Source: Saprospiraceae bacterium UBA1994 (lineage in GTDB: Bacteria > Bacteroidota > Bacteroidia > Chitinophagales > Saprospiraceae). Taken from it: DNA of 64,000 nucleotides. The translations under genes and the position numbers were made by a program. Where the stretch lies: NCBI GenBank assembly GCA_002335865.1, contig DDCY01000017.1, positions 1-64,000 of the forward strand, read 5' to 3'. The notes under the pieces are model-generated. The model was given only the letters and a program-made list of their open reading frames with translations, ran no database searches and was not told the DNA's origin. This document shows positions 39,701 to 48,218 of the stretch, piece by piece (positions within the stretch are counted from its first letter, which is position 1; the number at the start of each line of letters is the position of its first letter).

Positions 39701-40066
39701 TGTGCTTTCTTGCTCTTTGAGCTGCAACACATTGAGTAGTTTGTCTTGTACTCCTGTGAAGTGATCGCCAATGATAGATGCCGCTTTGTGGTGTGAAATA
39801 ACACCACCTAATCTAAAGTACTTCGTCAGTGGAAGTAAAATCCAGTAGCCTATAGCTACAATAGAAATTGATAGAAAACCCCAAAATATGGCTTTTCTTA
39901 CCCTCATATCGAAATAGAAATTATACTCAAGTATGTTGAATAGTAGGAACAAACCCAACAATAGACCAAGAGAGTATAAACCTCCTCTTATCAGTCCATT
40001 AATGTAAAACTTACGAATAAAACTATCTAGCTTCTGAATTAGAAGATTATAATTGTCTGTCTGCAT
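36725..40066 (-). CDS. DUF4175 family membrane protein with long coiled coil
   Basis: This 1,113-residue protein matches DUF4175, a family of unknown function. Two N-terminal membrane helices (about 25-47 and 58-80) precede a third hydrophobic segment near 160-175 (YALPPFLLFLGFIFMAP). Beta-rich extracytoplasmic-like domains follow (about 190-500). From about 505 to 750 the protein is an almost uninterrupted Glu/Lys/Met/Gln-rich coiled coil. The C-terminal part contains a Gly/Lys-rich linker (GGKGKGKKGGKEPSD) and ends YYKYLVDKYYKALKSN. It heads the operon with the HATPase and ybeY. The coiled coil explains the long spurious opposite-strand frame at 37797-38648. Confidence 0.9.
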   Translation of the reverse strand: MQTDNYNLLIQKLDSFIRKFYINGLIRGGLYSLGLLLGLFLLFNILEYNFYFDMRVRKAIFWGFLSISIVAIGYWILLPLTKYFRLGGVISHHKAASIIGDHFTGVQDKLLNVLQLKEQESTSAQKELLYASIEQKTLEIKPVAFKSAIDLSKNRQYLKYALPPFLLFLGFIFMAPNILKDSTYRIMNSDTKFEREAPFSFEMQNNDFTVVQYQDYTLEVTVDGAVLPNETFIEVDGFQYKMNKVANDRFGYDFRNVQKDTEFRVFSGSVTGVINTLKILRKPNLGDFSIKLDYPGYIGRKDETLRNIGDVSVPEGTRAVWEFNTTYTDDISLKFGSGDLISTERKDENYYRYAKKLRENSRYMLYMSNQQIPKPDSISYAINIVKDQHPTINVEQFKDSTENNIMYFVGTASDDYKINTLNFHYTILDKSGRNKKTETVNLSKPKVKELQYDHMVDVNELGLVPGDRLTYYFQVSDNDAVNGNKLAKTGVMNFEKPTLEEFKEEEQLNEEEIKENLKKASENAKKMQEEFKKLREKLLTKKELDWQDKEELEKLLEKQKEIQEKLKKAKDKLDENIEKQEEMDEQKEEILEKQEKLQQMMEEALDPEKQELMDKIQELMQELEKDSALEMMEQFEMDNETVEKEMDRLLELFKTLEVEKEMKETIEKLEELAKKQDELAKETEEEKKPMDELEKEQEKLNEEMEEIEKKMEELEKKNEELERPKDMGDKEENKEKINEIQEEQEESQGQMKSDDSKGASKSQKSAAGKMKEMAGSLQSGMESGEADQAEEDIKAIRQLLENLVTVSFDQEGLANSLNVTKANTPKYVELVQGQFKLKDDFEIIEDSLIALSNRVSEIQSFVIEKVAEVKDNFKKSLTNLEERKIPQSKDYQRRTMTNLNDLALMLAESMDQMQQQAAASMPGSQMCDKPGGKGKGKKGGKEPSDKISDGQQGMQESLDKIGKSQKDGKPGSAKDFAQAAAKQAALRKALQDTQKDRQEQGKGTDGGLQEIIDEMNKIEIDLVNKKLNNETLKRQQDIVTRLLEAEKADRQREFDNKRKAETGTDKKRELPPSLQDYLKKREAEIEMYKSISPELRPYYKYLVDKYYKALKSN

Positions 40067-40575
40067 TGGCTTATACCATGGTTTTTATAGAACTCATACA
40101 AAAAGTCCAACTCTATAATTCCAAAAATCGGAGATATTAGCGACATATGCCACTTTTAGAGAGTTTAATAATGCGGTGTGCAAAGCGAATATATGCGTAA
40201 TTAGTACTTCTGCAGCTTTAGAGGCGCCATCTCAACTTATCACGATCTCTCTGTTAAGATAAGAAAAAGTGTCTTAATTGCCATTGTGCCAAATAAGTGA
40301 TTAAATCCAAAATTGGCCTAGAATAGTAATAAAGCATACTCATCTGCCCCGTGATATAGCGTTCTGTATGAAAAAGCATGAGCACTCTTATGGTCCTGTT
40401 CTATATTTAGATTGTCCATTATATTAGAAGCTCTAATTTGAGCGCCTACTTGTCTGCAGCAGATCACATTGATTATGACAATTGCCTTTTTCGTAATCGA
40501 AGAAGTTAATGTTTTCTTTCGATATTGAAATGTAAGTGGACCTCTCCTTCAAATTTAGGAACTCGTTTAATTATG

Positions 40576-40627
40576 GACCCACATTAAAGGTTTTGTTATC
40601 AAAATATAAATGAAGTTTAAGTGGGTC
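40576..40627. repeat. Inverted repeat upstream of thrS
   Basis: GACCCAC(A)TTAAA at 40576-40588 is complementary to TTTAAGTGGGTC at 40616-40627. This makes a 12-bp stem with one bulged A and a 27-base loop, about 140 bases before thrS. A related half-site, GTAAGTGGACC, lies near 40531. It could be a leader structure or a remnant of an insertion-sequence end. Confidence 0.45.
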
Positions 40628-40731
40628 TCATGTTTCTAATCTGTTTTTTAAAAACCAATAATTTTCAATCCGCCATAGCCATACATCAATATCAGTCTGT
40701 ATTATGGCATACATTAGAAAAATATATTAAG

Positions 40732-40739
40732 TATTTTTG
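40732..40739 (+). promoter_or_regulatory. Probable -7 box of thrS
   Basis: TATTTTTG matches TAnnTTTG and lies 27 bases before the thrS ATG. No TTTG is found at the -33 position. Confidence 0.45.
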
Positions 40740-40766
40740 TCGATCAATTTTTTAAATAAGTAATCT

Positions 40767-42695
40767 ATGATCAATATCACACTTCCAGACGGAACAGTAA
40801 GACAGTATGATGCAGGATCATCAGCGATGGATGTCGCTATGAGCATCAGTGAAGGGTTGGCGAGAAACGTACTCTCAGCTACAGTAAACGACGAAGTGTG
40901 GGATGCGACCAGACCAATCCATGAAGATGCAAACCTTACACTACATACGTGGAAAGACAAGGAAGGGAAATCTACATTTTGGCACTCATCAGCTCACATA
41001 CTTGCTGAAGCTATAGAAGCGCTTTATCCAGGAACTAAATTTGGTTATGGGCCATCGATAGATACCGGGTTTTACTACGATATAGATACTGGAGACAAAA
41101 CTTTGACCCCTGACGACTTTAAAAACATCGAAGACAAGTTTATGGAATTGGCTCGTCAAAAGAATTCATTTGAACGCACCGAGGTAAGTAAAGCGGATGC
41201 CATCGCACACTTTACTAAAAAAAATGATGAGTATAAGATAGAGACGATCAATGAACTAGAAGGTCGCCAAATCACATTCTATAAACAAGGAAACTTTACG
41301 GATCTCTGTAGAGGACCACACATACCTAACACATCGCCAATCAAGGCGGTAAAAGTGATGAGCCTAGCAGGAGCTTATTGGAAAGGCGATGATACACGTC
41401 AGCAACTGACTAGAGTGTATGGTGTGACATTCCCTAAAGCAAAAGAGCTAAAAGAATATCTACACTTGTTAGAAGAGGCTAAGAAGAGAGATCACAGAAA
41501 GTTAGGTGTAGAACTTGATCTATTTATGTTCTCAGAGAAAGTAGGAGCCGGGCTACCAATCTGGTTACCAAAAGGGACGCAGATCAGGGAGCGTCTACAA
41601 AACTTCCTCAAAGACGAACAAGAGAAACGTGGATATCAAATGGTAGCCACGCCGCATATTGGACATAAAAACCTTTACGTAACCTCTGGTCACTATGAGA
41701 AATATGGTGAAGATAGCTTCCAGCCGATCAAGACTCCGAGAGATGGGGAAGAGTTTCTACTCAAACCAATGAACTGTCCACATCACTGTGAAATATTTGC
41801 CCACAAACCACACTCTTATAAAGAACTACCTATGCGTATTGCAGAATTTGGTACGGTATATAGGTATGAGCAATCGGGCGAACTCCATGGATTATCAAGA
41901 GTAAGGGGGTTTACTCAAGATGATGCGCATATATTCTGTATGCCTAGTCAACTAAAAGAGGAATTTCTTAATGCACTTGACCTTACGAAGACTGTACTAA
42001 AAAAAATGGGCTTCAATGATTATACAGCGCAGATATCGTTACGCGACCCAAAAAACCCATCAAAGTACATCGGATCGGATGCAAATTGGGAAGCTGCAGA
42101 ATCTGCGATTATAGACGCGACTGCAGAATCAGGACTAGAAACCGTTACTGTATTAGGCGAAGCTGCATTCTACGGACCTAAGTTAGATTTTATGATTAAA
42201 GATGCTCTTGGTAGGTCTTGGCAATTAGGTACGATACAAGTAGATTACAACCTGCCAGAAAGATTCGAACTAGAGTATATTGGATCTGACAATCAACCTC
42301 ACAGACCTGTCATGATCCACAGAGCACCATTCGGATCTATGGAGAGGTTTATGAGTATTTTAATCGAACACACAGCGGGGAAGTTCCCTCTTTGGTTGAC
42401 ACCAGATCAATTTGCATTGCTGCCTATCTCAGATAAATATAATGACCTCTGCGAACAAATCAAACTAAAACTCGCTAAACACGATATACGCGGATATGTA
42501 GATCATCGTGCAGAATCTATCGGCCGAAAGATCCGCGATACAGAAATAAATAAAATTCCTCTTATGATGGTCGTCGGAGATAAAGAAGCTGAATCTAATA
42601 CACTCTCCGTGCGTAAACAAGGCGATGGTGATATAGGGACCATGTCACTAGATGAGTTTGTTACTTATTTCCAAGGCCTTGTGGATGCTGAATAG
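40767..42695 (+). CDS. thrS: Threonyl-tRNA synthetase
   Basis: This enzyme charges tRNA-Thr. The 642 residues match the full bacterial architecture. The N-terminal TGS domain (MINITLPDGTVRQYDAGSSA) comes first, then the editing domain with HSSAHILAEAIEALYPG (HxxxH). The class II catalytic core has zinc ligands C337 (MNCPHH), H388 (QDDAHIFC) and H518 (MIHRAPFG). The anticodon-binding domain ends the protein. Motif 2 is seen as FGTVYRYEQSGELHGLSRVRGF in shortened form. No infC-rpmI-rplT cluster follows, unlike in many bacteria. Confidence 0.97.
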   Translation: MINITLPDGTVRQYDAGSSAMDVAMSISEGLARNVLSATVNDEVWDATRPIHEDANLTLHTWKDKEGKSTFWHSSAHILAEAIEALYPGTKFGYGPSIDTGFYYDIDTGDKTLTPDDFKNIEDKFMELARQKNSFERTEVSKADAIAHFTKKNDEYKIETINELEGRQITFYKQGNFTDLCRGPHIPNTSPIKAVKVMSLAGAYWKGDDTRQQLTRVYGVTFPKAKELKEYLHLLEEAKKRDHRKLGVELDLFMFSEKVGAGLPIWLPKGTQIRERLQNFLKDEQEKRGYQMVATPHIGHKNLYVTSGHYEKYGEDSFQPIKTPRDGEEFLLKPMNCPHHCEIFAHKPHSYKELPMRIAEFGTVYRYEQSGELHGLSRVRGFTQDDAHIFCMPSQLKEEFLNALDLTKTVLKKMGFNDYTAQISLRDPKNPSKYIGSDANWEAAESAIIDATAESGLETVTVLGEAAFYGPKLDFMIKDALGRSWQLGTIQVDYNLPERFELEYIGSDNQPHRPVMIHRAPFGSMERFMSILIEHTAGKFPLWLTPDQFALLPISDKYNDLCEQIKLKLAKHDIRGYVDHRAESIGRKIRDTEINKIPLMMVVGDKEAESNTLSVRKQGDGDIGTMSLDEFVTYFQGLVDAE

Positions 42696-42903
42696 TTTAA
42701 TGGCTAATTTAAAGTAGAAAATTTCGTGTGGTAAGAATCGGTTAGAATTTAAATCCCTCTTTAAATACAAATATTTTCTTTCCCAACATTCAATCTCTAC
42801 TAAACTATTAACAACCATTTAATGCCATTGAGATTATCAGATATATCCAAATATTATATCTTTACACCACCATTACACATTCAATATCAATAAATTATAT
42901 ATT

Positions 42904-43935
42904 ATGAAAAAATATACTTTAATGTTAATTATGATGATTGCCATGCTCTCCACCCAGGCGCAAGAGGTCAGTACTGATCAGTGGACGATTATGACTAAGA
43001 CAAGTGCAACATGGTGTGGCAATTGTGGATCGTGGGGTTGGGACTTGTTCAAAGATCTCATAGAAGACAATAGTAATAAAAATGTAATCATCTGGTCATC
43101 TCACAATAGTGGAGATTTAGATAATGCTGCATCAATAGACATCAACACAGGATGGGGCTCATTCGCACAGCCACAATTCTTTGTAAATAGTGACAACTTC
43201 AATGTAACATCGAACAATACACAAGCTGCTCGAGTAGAAATCAACGGTTATATAGATGCACTCGTAGGGTTTGGAGCATTTGCCGGAGTAGGAGTAGACG
43301 CTACATATGATGGGGAGACGCTTAGCGTAACTGGTAAAGCCGAATTCTTTACCGGTTTAGAAGACGGAGACTACCACTTGGCTTTCTACCTTCTTAAAGA
43401 TCACGTGATCGCTAACCAGGCATCTGTTGGTCCTAATGCAGACCACAGATACGTCTTAGCTGACAAGATAACAGAGTCGTCTTTCGGCGAACAAATCGTA
43501 GAGGGAACGGTAACTTCTGGCGCAACATATACAGTAGAAGCATCTAAAGAAATGGCTGACATTGATTTAGATAATGATGAAGTAGTCGCAATCCTTTGGA
43601 ACCTTAGAGCAGACGGTGTATACGCCTTCTTTAATGCTAACAGAAATATGATTTCGTCTACGTCAGCAACAGTAGAGGTCGATGGTATATTTGACCTCTC
43701 TACTAGACAAAATGGCAATGAAGTCATATTGGATATCAGAACACAATCAAATTTAGGTTTTGTACAGTCAAGACTAGTAAACGTACATGGCCAAATTGTA
43801 GCAACTCAAGATATAAATGTAATTGATGGTTCGAACCAAATCCGATATAACACCAACAATCTTTCCGCAGGCACTTACTTAGTGCAAATCACAGCTAACG
43901 GTAAAATACATTCAGAGAAGGTAATCATAATATAG
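42904..43935 (+). CDS. Secreted Omp28-like thioredoxin-fold protein with type A type IX secretion tail
   Basis: This 343-residue protein carries a signal peptide (MKKYTLMLIMMIAMLSTQAQ). A thioredoxin-like domain follows with a CxxC motif in SATWCGNCG (C38, C41), related to Omp28-type outer-membrane proteins. The central beta-rich region (about 120-265) follows. The last 75 residues are a type A type IX secretion sorting domain ending NNLSAGTYLVQITANGKI...SEKVIII. It is therefore exported and probably surface-attached after removal of the tail. The redox partner is unknown. It is monocistronic with a strong terminator. Confidence 0.88.
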   Translation: MKKYTLMLIMMIAMLSTQAQEVSTDQWTIMTKTSATWCGNCGSWGWDLFKDLIEDNSNKNVIIWSSHNSGDLDNAASIDINTGWGSFAQPQFFVNSDNFNVTSNNTQAARVEINGYIDALVGFGAFAGVGVDATYDGETLSVTGKAEFFTGLEDGDYHLAFYLLKDHVIANQASVGPNADHRYVLADKITESSFGEQIVEGTVTSGATYTVEASKEMADIDLDNDEVVAILWNLRADGVYAFFNANRNMISSTSATVEVDGIFDLSTRQNGNEVILDIRTQSNLGFVQSRLVNVHGQIVATQDINVIDGSNQIRYNTNNLSAGTYLVQITANGKIHSEKVIII

Positions 43936-43976
43936 TTACTTTATTAATAAATAGCATTTCACAAGCCCTGGAACTC

Positions 43977-44017
43977 AAAAAAGCTCAAGCAGAAAGATGT
44001 CTGCTTGAGCTTTTTTA
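43977..44017 (+). terminator. Strong terminator after the T9SS Omp28-like gene
   Basis: A perfect stem (43981-43993 with 44000-44012, AGCTCAAGCAGA type) has the loop AAGATG. It is flanked by an A-run before and a run of six Ts after. Confidence 0.88.
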
Positions 44018-44179
44018 TAATGATAATATTACAATTATGTGTAAATATTTAATTGCCTTTGCGACAGTAGCATTTATCTTACATTCAGAATAAGATTGTA
44101 TTTTCTCTGAAGAGATTTCCCCAGTTGATTCTGGGAGCTTCAAAAAGGCGCTTCAAGCCATATTGGAGTCAAAATAAAA

Positions 44180-44469
44180 ATGTACAATGAATTCAGCCCT
44201 GTTTTTTTAGAATAATTAGTTTTTTAGAAGGCTTATCTTACGTACTGTTATTGTTCGTGGATGTGCAAATGAAATATGTGAAAGGAGAAGTCGGTCTCGT
44301 CAAATCCTTTGGAATGCCTCATGGAATTTTGTTCGTTCCCTTTGTCTTTTTGGCCTTTTCTGTTAGATCAAAGATGAATTGGAATTTCGCAACCAAGATG
44401 TTGGTTTCGATGGCGCCCCCTTTTTTTTATTAGCCCCTTTTTTTTGACCGCAAACATTTCTATTCTAAA
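44180..44469 (+). pseudogene. Broken DUF3817 family membrane protein gene
   Basis: Reading 44203-44430 in one frame gives FRIISFLEGLSYVLLLFV, then MKYVKGEVGLVKSFGMPHG, then ILFVPFVFLAF and a conserved-looking SKMNW. These are the hallmarks of the small DUF3817 membrane family. An ATG at 44180 leads into this frame only if one T is restored in the T7 run at 44202-44208. After VSMAPPFFY an in-frame TAG (44431-44433) interrupts the frame, and the expected C-terminal end continues as DRKHFYSK (to 44469). All lesions sit at homopolymers (T7, C5T8, C4T8). They may be real decay or sequencing error. Confidence 0.6.
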
Positions 44470-44479
44470 CAGTACGCTA

Positions 44480-44842
44480 CTAATCTACGTATGCCTTACG
44501 TCTCACAATTGCATACTTTCCCTCTCCTATATCTATATATCCTTGATCGTAACAGAAGTAATAAACTTTCCCGGCCTTGGTTTCATATAGATTAGTAAAG
44601 TAACTAAATTTAAATCCTTTATCTAGTAACTCAGTCTTCGTTGTCTTCGCCTTATCGTTAGGGTTAAGTACTGCTAAAATGCGCCTGTTTTTGCGTAACA
44701 TATTATTTACATTTCGCATAAAGTTAGTCGAATCTCTATTGTTCTCATTGTGGTGCGCTGTACGACATTGATCTGAGCAAAACTTCTTATCTGCTCTACC
44801 GTGAAATTTATCACCACACACCTCGCATTTCTTTGGCTTCAT
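44480..44842 (-). CDS. Small zinc-ribbon protein of unknown function
   Basis: The 120-residue protein begins with a four-cysteine zinc knuckle (C6, C9, C22, C26 in KCEVCGDKF...KKFCSDQCRTAHHN), similar to the DUF2116-type treble-clef proteins. A basic helical segment (MRNVNNMLRKNRRILAVLN) and a C-terminal beta region (GKVYYFCYDQGYIDIGEGKY) follow. The basic helix suggests nucleic-acid contact, but that is inference. The start ATG at 44842 immediately precedes the cysteine motif, which supports it. Confidence 0.8.
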   Translation of the reverse strand: MKPKKCEVCGDKFHGRADKKFCSDQCRTAHHNENNRDSTNFMRNVNNMLRKNRRILAVLNPNDKAKTTKTELLDKGFKFSYFTNLYETKAGKVYYFCYDQGYIDIGEGKYAIVRRKAYVD

Positions 44843-44998
44843 TCTGTTGTCATTTGTATACGTTTACAAGTTAAGTAATAATCATGATACTTAAGAAAAG
44901 TCGAATATAATTGAACATCTTTGGACTGAAACACCTTAATCAAAGTTGTACCAGGGTAATTAGTGTAATATTGCAGAAGCATAGATATAATAAACAAT

Positions 44999-45487
44999 AT
45001 GTCAATTTATAAGTATTACTCTAAAGATGATGCCCTAGAAGTGCTAAAAAAGTATTGTGTCTACCAAGATCGGTGTCACAGTGAAGTACGTACACGTCTA
45101 CTTAAGCTCAAGATATATGGTGACGACCTGGAAGATATAATCGTCGAGCTTATCCAAGATGATTATCTTAATGAAGAAAGGTTTGCAAGATCTTATGTGC
45201 GTGGTAAGTACAGAATGAAGTCTTGGGGTAGGTATAAAATCGAAAGGGGGCTCAAAGAAAAAAAAGTGTCTGAATATTGCATACGCAAAGGAATGACAGA
45301 AATACTAGAAGAAGAATACTTAGAAAATTTGGAGCGCATGTTGCTTAAAAGAGCAAACATAAGACCATCGACTAACGAACGGTTGCTCAATATAGAACTT
45401 ATGAAGTTTGCACAATCTAAAGGATATAAATACGATGAAGCCAAAGATATTGTAGGAGAAATAACTAGGGAAAAGTATCCGAAATAA
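44999..45487 (+). CDS. recX: Regulatory protein RecX
   Basis: RecX binds RecA filaments and limits their activity. The 162 residues are helical and show the family pattern: DALEVLKKYCVYQDRCHSEV at the start, then LIQDDYLNEERFARSYVRGK (the RecX core, DxGxLDDxRFAxxxV-like), then KMKSWG-type RMKSWGRYKIERGLKEKKV. It is cytosolic. It is convergent with comM, only 39 bases apart. recA is not in the window. A TAATATTG box lies about 30 bases upstream, with one mismatch to the -7 consensus. Confidence 0.93.
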   Translation: MSIYKYYSKDDALEVLKKYCVYQDRCHSEVRTRLLKLKIYGDDLEDIIVELIQDDYLNEERFARSYVRGKYRMKSWGRYKIERGLKEKKVSEYCIRKGMTEILEEEYLENLERMLLKRANIRPSTNERLLNIELMKFAQSKGYKYDEAKDIVGEITREKYPK

Positions 45488-45526
45488 TCTGTCCACCAAC
45501 CACATTGAATAAGCCCAATTTAAAAA

Positions 45527-47083
45527 TCAGCCGCTCCACCCTTCTCTATCTAGGCTTCTATATTGTATTGCTTCTGCAAGATGTTCTATTTTAATGTCTT
45601 CACTCTCTGATAAGTCGGCAGCAGTACGTGCTACCTTCAGTATACGATCATAGGCCCTGGCCGATAATTGCATTTTTGTCATGGCGGTCTTGAGCAGTGT
45701 AACACCTGCGTTACTCAACGAACAAACATCTCTCACCATACGACTAGGCATCTGAGCATTACAGTGTACGTCTTTAAATTCTTCAAATCTTTTTTGTTGT
45801 ATTTCCCTTGCTTTAACTACTCTCTTCGTAATATCTTCACTAGACTCACTTATATACTCATGGCTTGCTAGCTCCTCATAAGATACGGGTGTTACTTCTA
45901 CGTGTAAATCTATACGATCCAATAGTGGTCCTGATATTTTATTAAGGTACCTTTTCACTATCCCTGGGCCACAAGCGCAATCTTTATCTGGATGATTATA
46001 AAAGCCACAGGGACATGGATTCATACTCGCCACTAACATAAAACTTGCTGGATAATCCACCGATATTCTAGCTCTAGATATAGTCACTCTTCTCTCCTCC
46101 ATCGGTTGGCGCAATACCTCTAATACAGACCTTTTAAATTCTGGCAATTCATCTAAAAACAAAACTCCATTGTGAGCGAGTGATATCTCTCCAGGGCTGG
46201 GATTAGATCCTCCACCAACTAGAGCTACGTCACTAATCGTATGGTGAGGTGATCGAAAAGGGCGTTCAGATATAAGCGAAGCATTGGTCCCTAGATAACC
46301 CGCCACACTATGTATTTTTGTGGTATCCAAAGCCTCTATTAATGATAGTGGTGGAAGTATCGTTGGTAGCCTCCTAGCAAGCATCGTCTTACCTGCACCT
46401 GGTGGTCCAATCAAAATTACATTATGTCCACCTGCTGCAGAAATCTCTAATGCTCTTTTTATATTTTCTTGTCCTTTTACATCATTAAAGTCTACACTAT
46501 ACTTTTCCTTGTTTTCTCTAAATAACTCTCTTGTATTATGCTCCTCTTGATTAAGCTCCATGCTCCCATCTAGAAACCCTACCGCCTCTTTAAGGTTTTC
46601 TATTCCATATACTTCTAAGTTATCTACTATAGCCGCTTCACTTGAATTTTCCTTTGGCAAAAGGATTCCCTTGTATCCCTCTCTTCTCGCTTGGATAGCT
46701 ATAGGTAACGCTCCTTTGATCGGGCGCAACCCACCATCTAATGCGAGTTCCCCCATAATAAGGTAGTCACGCAACTTCTCCCCAGAAATTTGCTTTGTTG
46801 CAGCTAAAACACCTATAGCTATCGGCAGGTCATATGCTGACCCTTCTTTGCGCAAATCCGCTGGGGCCATATTGACTACTAATTTTACCCTAGATAGTTT
46901 AAAACCAAGATTCTTTATAGCCGCTTCTACCCTTGCAAACCCTTCTTTAACAGCATTGTCTGGTAATCCAACCATAAAGTAAAACTGCTTGCCGGCCATT
47001 ACAGTGCCTCCAGCGTTTACTTCAACGATAATAGTCTGCGCGTCAACTCCCTGCACAGCACTTGCGTATGTTTTTACTAGCAT
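45527..47083 (-). CDS. comM: ComM/YifB-family Mg-chelatase-like AAA+ ATPase
   Basis: ComM is a hexameric helicase that promotes branch migration during natural transformation. The 518 residues have an N-terminal Lon-protease-like domain (about 1-180, including NMAPADLRKEGSAYDLPIAI). The AAA+ core follows with Walker A GPPGAGKT (226-233), FRSPHHTISDVALVGGG, and Walker B in LFLDELPEF. A cysteine-rich MNPCPCGFYNHPDKDCACG insert and a C-terminal ChlI-like domain with SARAYDRILKVARTAADL complete it. The presence of comM agrees with, but does not prove, competence. Confidence 0.95.
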   Translation of the reverse strand: MLVKTYASAVQGVDAQTIIVEVNAGGTVMAGKQFYFMVGLPDNAVKEGFARVEAAIKNLGFKLSRVKLVVNMAPADLRKEGSAYDLPIAIGVLAATKQISGEKLRDYLIMGELALDGGLRPIKGALPIAIQARREGYKGILLPKENSSEAAIVDNLEVYGIENLKEAVGFLDGSMELNQEEHNTRELFRENKEKYSVDFNDVKGQENIKRALEISAAGGHNVILIGPPGAGKTMLARRLPTILPPLSLIEALDTTKIHSVAGYLGTNASLISERPFRSPHHTISDVALVGGGSNPSPGEISLAHNGVLFLDELPEFKRSVLEVLRQPMEERRVTISRARISVDYPASFMLVASMNPCPCGFYNHPDKDCACGPGIVKRYLNKISGPLLDRIDLHVEVTPVSYEELASHEYISESSEDITKRVVKAREIQQKRFEEFKDVHCNAQMPSRMVRDVCSLSNAGVTLLKTAMTKMQLSARAYDRILKVARTAADLSESEDIKIEHLAEAIQYRSLDREGWSG

Positions 47084-47182
47084 GTCTTTGATTCTAATCT
47101 TCTATATGCTAAAATACAACATTATCTCATTTACGACTTACTGTCTATTGCTGTGGTGCTTTCATTATCGTTACTTTGCCAA

Positions 47183-47809
47183 ATGAATATAATCAAATCA
47201 ACTATTGGCTTTTCGTTGGTGGTAATGTTGCTGCCCTGTTGCTCATCTCTCAGGATTAATCAAACCGCAACCACAGACAAGGCTCTTGCCATTACTGCAA
47301 TCGAGCAAATTAAAGAATCTGGTATCGTCGTAATATTTCCCACAAAACATAAAAAGGAAAAGGCGCTTAAAAACTTTGCCAAAAAAAAACCCTCTATTCA
47401 AAAAGATATAGATGCGCTGCTATCTAAAAGAAAAAGGACATTAGAAATTTGGCAAAACACAAAAAACAAATACTCCTTCAGTACAATATCAATCGTTCCT
47501 GACTCTCTATTAAAATCATATATCGCTGATCCAAATAATACTAAAGAGATTGATACAAACGGAAAAAAAATACATGTAAGTCTTGGAGAAATCTATGTTT
47601 TATACACTGACTATGGTGGATTCGAAGTGAAGCGGAATGGTGAGTATTTACCTAATCCATTTCCCAACAAAGTGCAGCCCGCTTGGGGATCAAGTATCAA
47701 GGATTTTCTAGGAGTACAATCAGAGGAAAACAGTATAACACGATTCTTTACAGAGCTTGACAATCAGTTAACTTTATTTTTTCGACTAACAAAGATTGAA
47801 GGGAACTAA
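47183..47809 (+). CDS. Lipoprotein of unknown function
   Basis: I do not recognise this family. From the ATG at 47183 the protein has 208 residues. It opens with a signal peptide, MNIIKSTIGFSLVVMLLPCC, whose LLPC lipobox suggests lipid attachment. The frame opens ten codons earlier, but that start would bury the signal. The mature part has a Lys-rich helix (KHKKEKALKNFAKKKPSIQK) followed by a beta-rich domain with IYVLYTDYGGFEVKRNGEYL. It is divergent from comM, and its stop is followed 43 bases later by the ferredoxin start. Confidence 0.75.
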   Translation: MNIIKSTIGFSLVVMLLPCCSSLRINQTATTDKALAITAIEQIKESGIVVIFPTKHKKEKALKNFAKKKPSIQKDIDALLSKRKRTLEIWQNTKNKYSFSTISIVPDSLLKSYIADPNNTKEIDTNGKKIHVSLGEIYVLYTDYGGFEVKRNGEYLPNPFPNKVQPAWGSSIKDFLGVQSEENSITRFFTELDNQLTLFFRLTKIEGN

Positions 47810-47852
47810 TCGTTCACTTTGGTACTATATACGTGTATACTATAGTAGCATA

Positions 47853-48179
47853 ATGGAAGAAATAAAAGTAACAATAATAGATAGAAAAGGAGAGTCTCAT
47901 GAGATAGAAGTGCCACTAGGTATCGATCTCAATATGATGGAAGTTGCCAAAGCATCAGAATTACCCGTAGAAGGTACTTGTGGTGGAATGGCACTCTGTG
48001 CCTCTTGTCATTGTTACGTAGAAAGCAATCATGACATCTACAATAGATCTGAAGACGAAGAAGATATGCTAGACCAGGCTTTTTTTGTAGAAGACAACAG
48101 CCGCCTAGGTTGCCAAATAAAAATTAAAGAAGAAATTAACGGACTTACTGTTAGGTTGGCTCCTGTAGATACAGAATAG
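47853..48179 (+). CDS. 2Fe-2S ferredoxin, adrenodoxin type
   Basis: This small cytosolic electron carrier has 108 residues from the ATG at 47853. An upstream TTG (47796) would add residues that do not fit the family. The four cluster ligands are C43, C49, C52 (CxxxxxCxxC in GTCGGMALCASC) and C87 (LGCQI), the spacing of vertebrate-type ferredoxins. The acidic segment SEDEEDMLD is a typical partner-binding patch. Such ferredoxins serve Fe-S assembly or P450-type enzymes. The isc genes lie 5 kb away, so a link is possible but unproven. Confidence 0.93.
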   Translation: MEEIKVTIIDRKGESHEIEVPLGIDLNMMEVAKASELPVEGTCGGMALCASCHCYVESNHDIYNRSEDEEDMLDQAFFVEDNSRLGCQIKIKEEINGLTVRLAPVDTE

Positions 48180-48218
48180 TAGCCCCTTTGTTATTTTAAA
48201 ATAGCTTTCCCTGCGCCA

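Larger units (their letters stand above)
40067..40766. other. Divergent region between the DUF4175 gene and thrS
   Basis: These 700 bases carry no gene I can support. They contain an inverted repeat at 40576-40627 and a -7-like box for thrS at 40732-40739. Confidence 0.5.

Noticed and set aside
44101..44140. Small CCCAG/CTGGG hairpin with tmRNA-like wording
   Set aside because: Only five base pairs, with no tRNA-like domain or tag reading frame around it.
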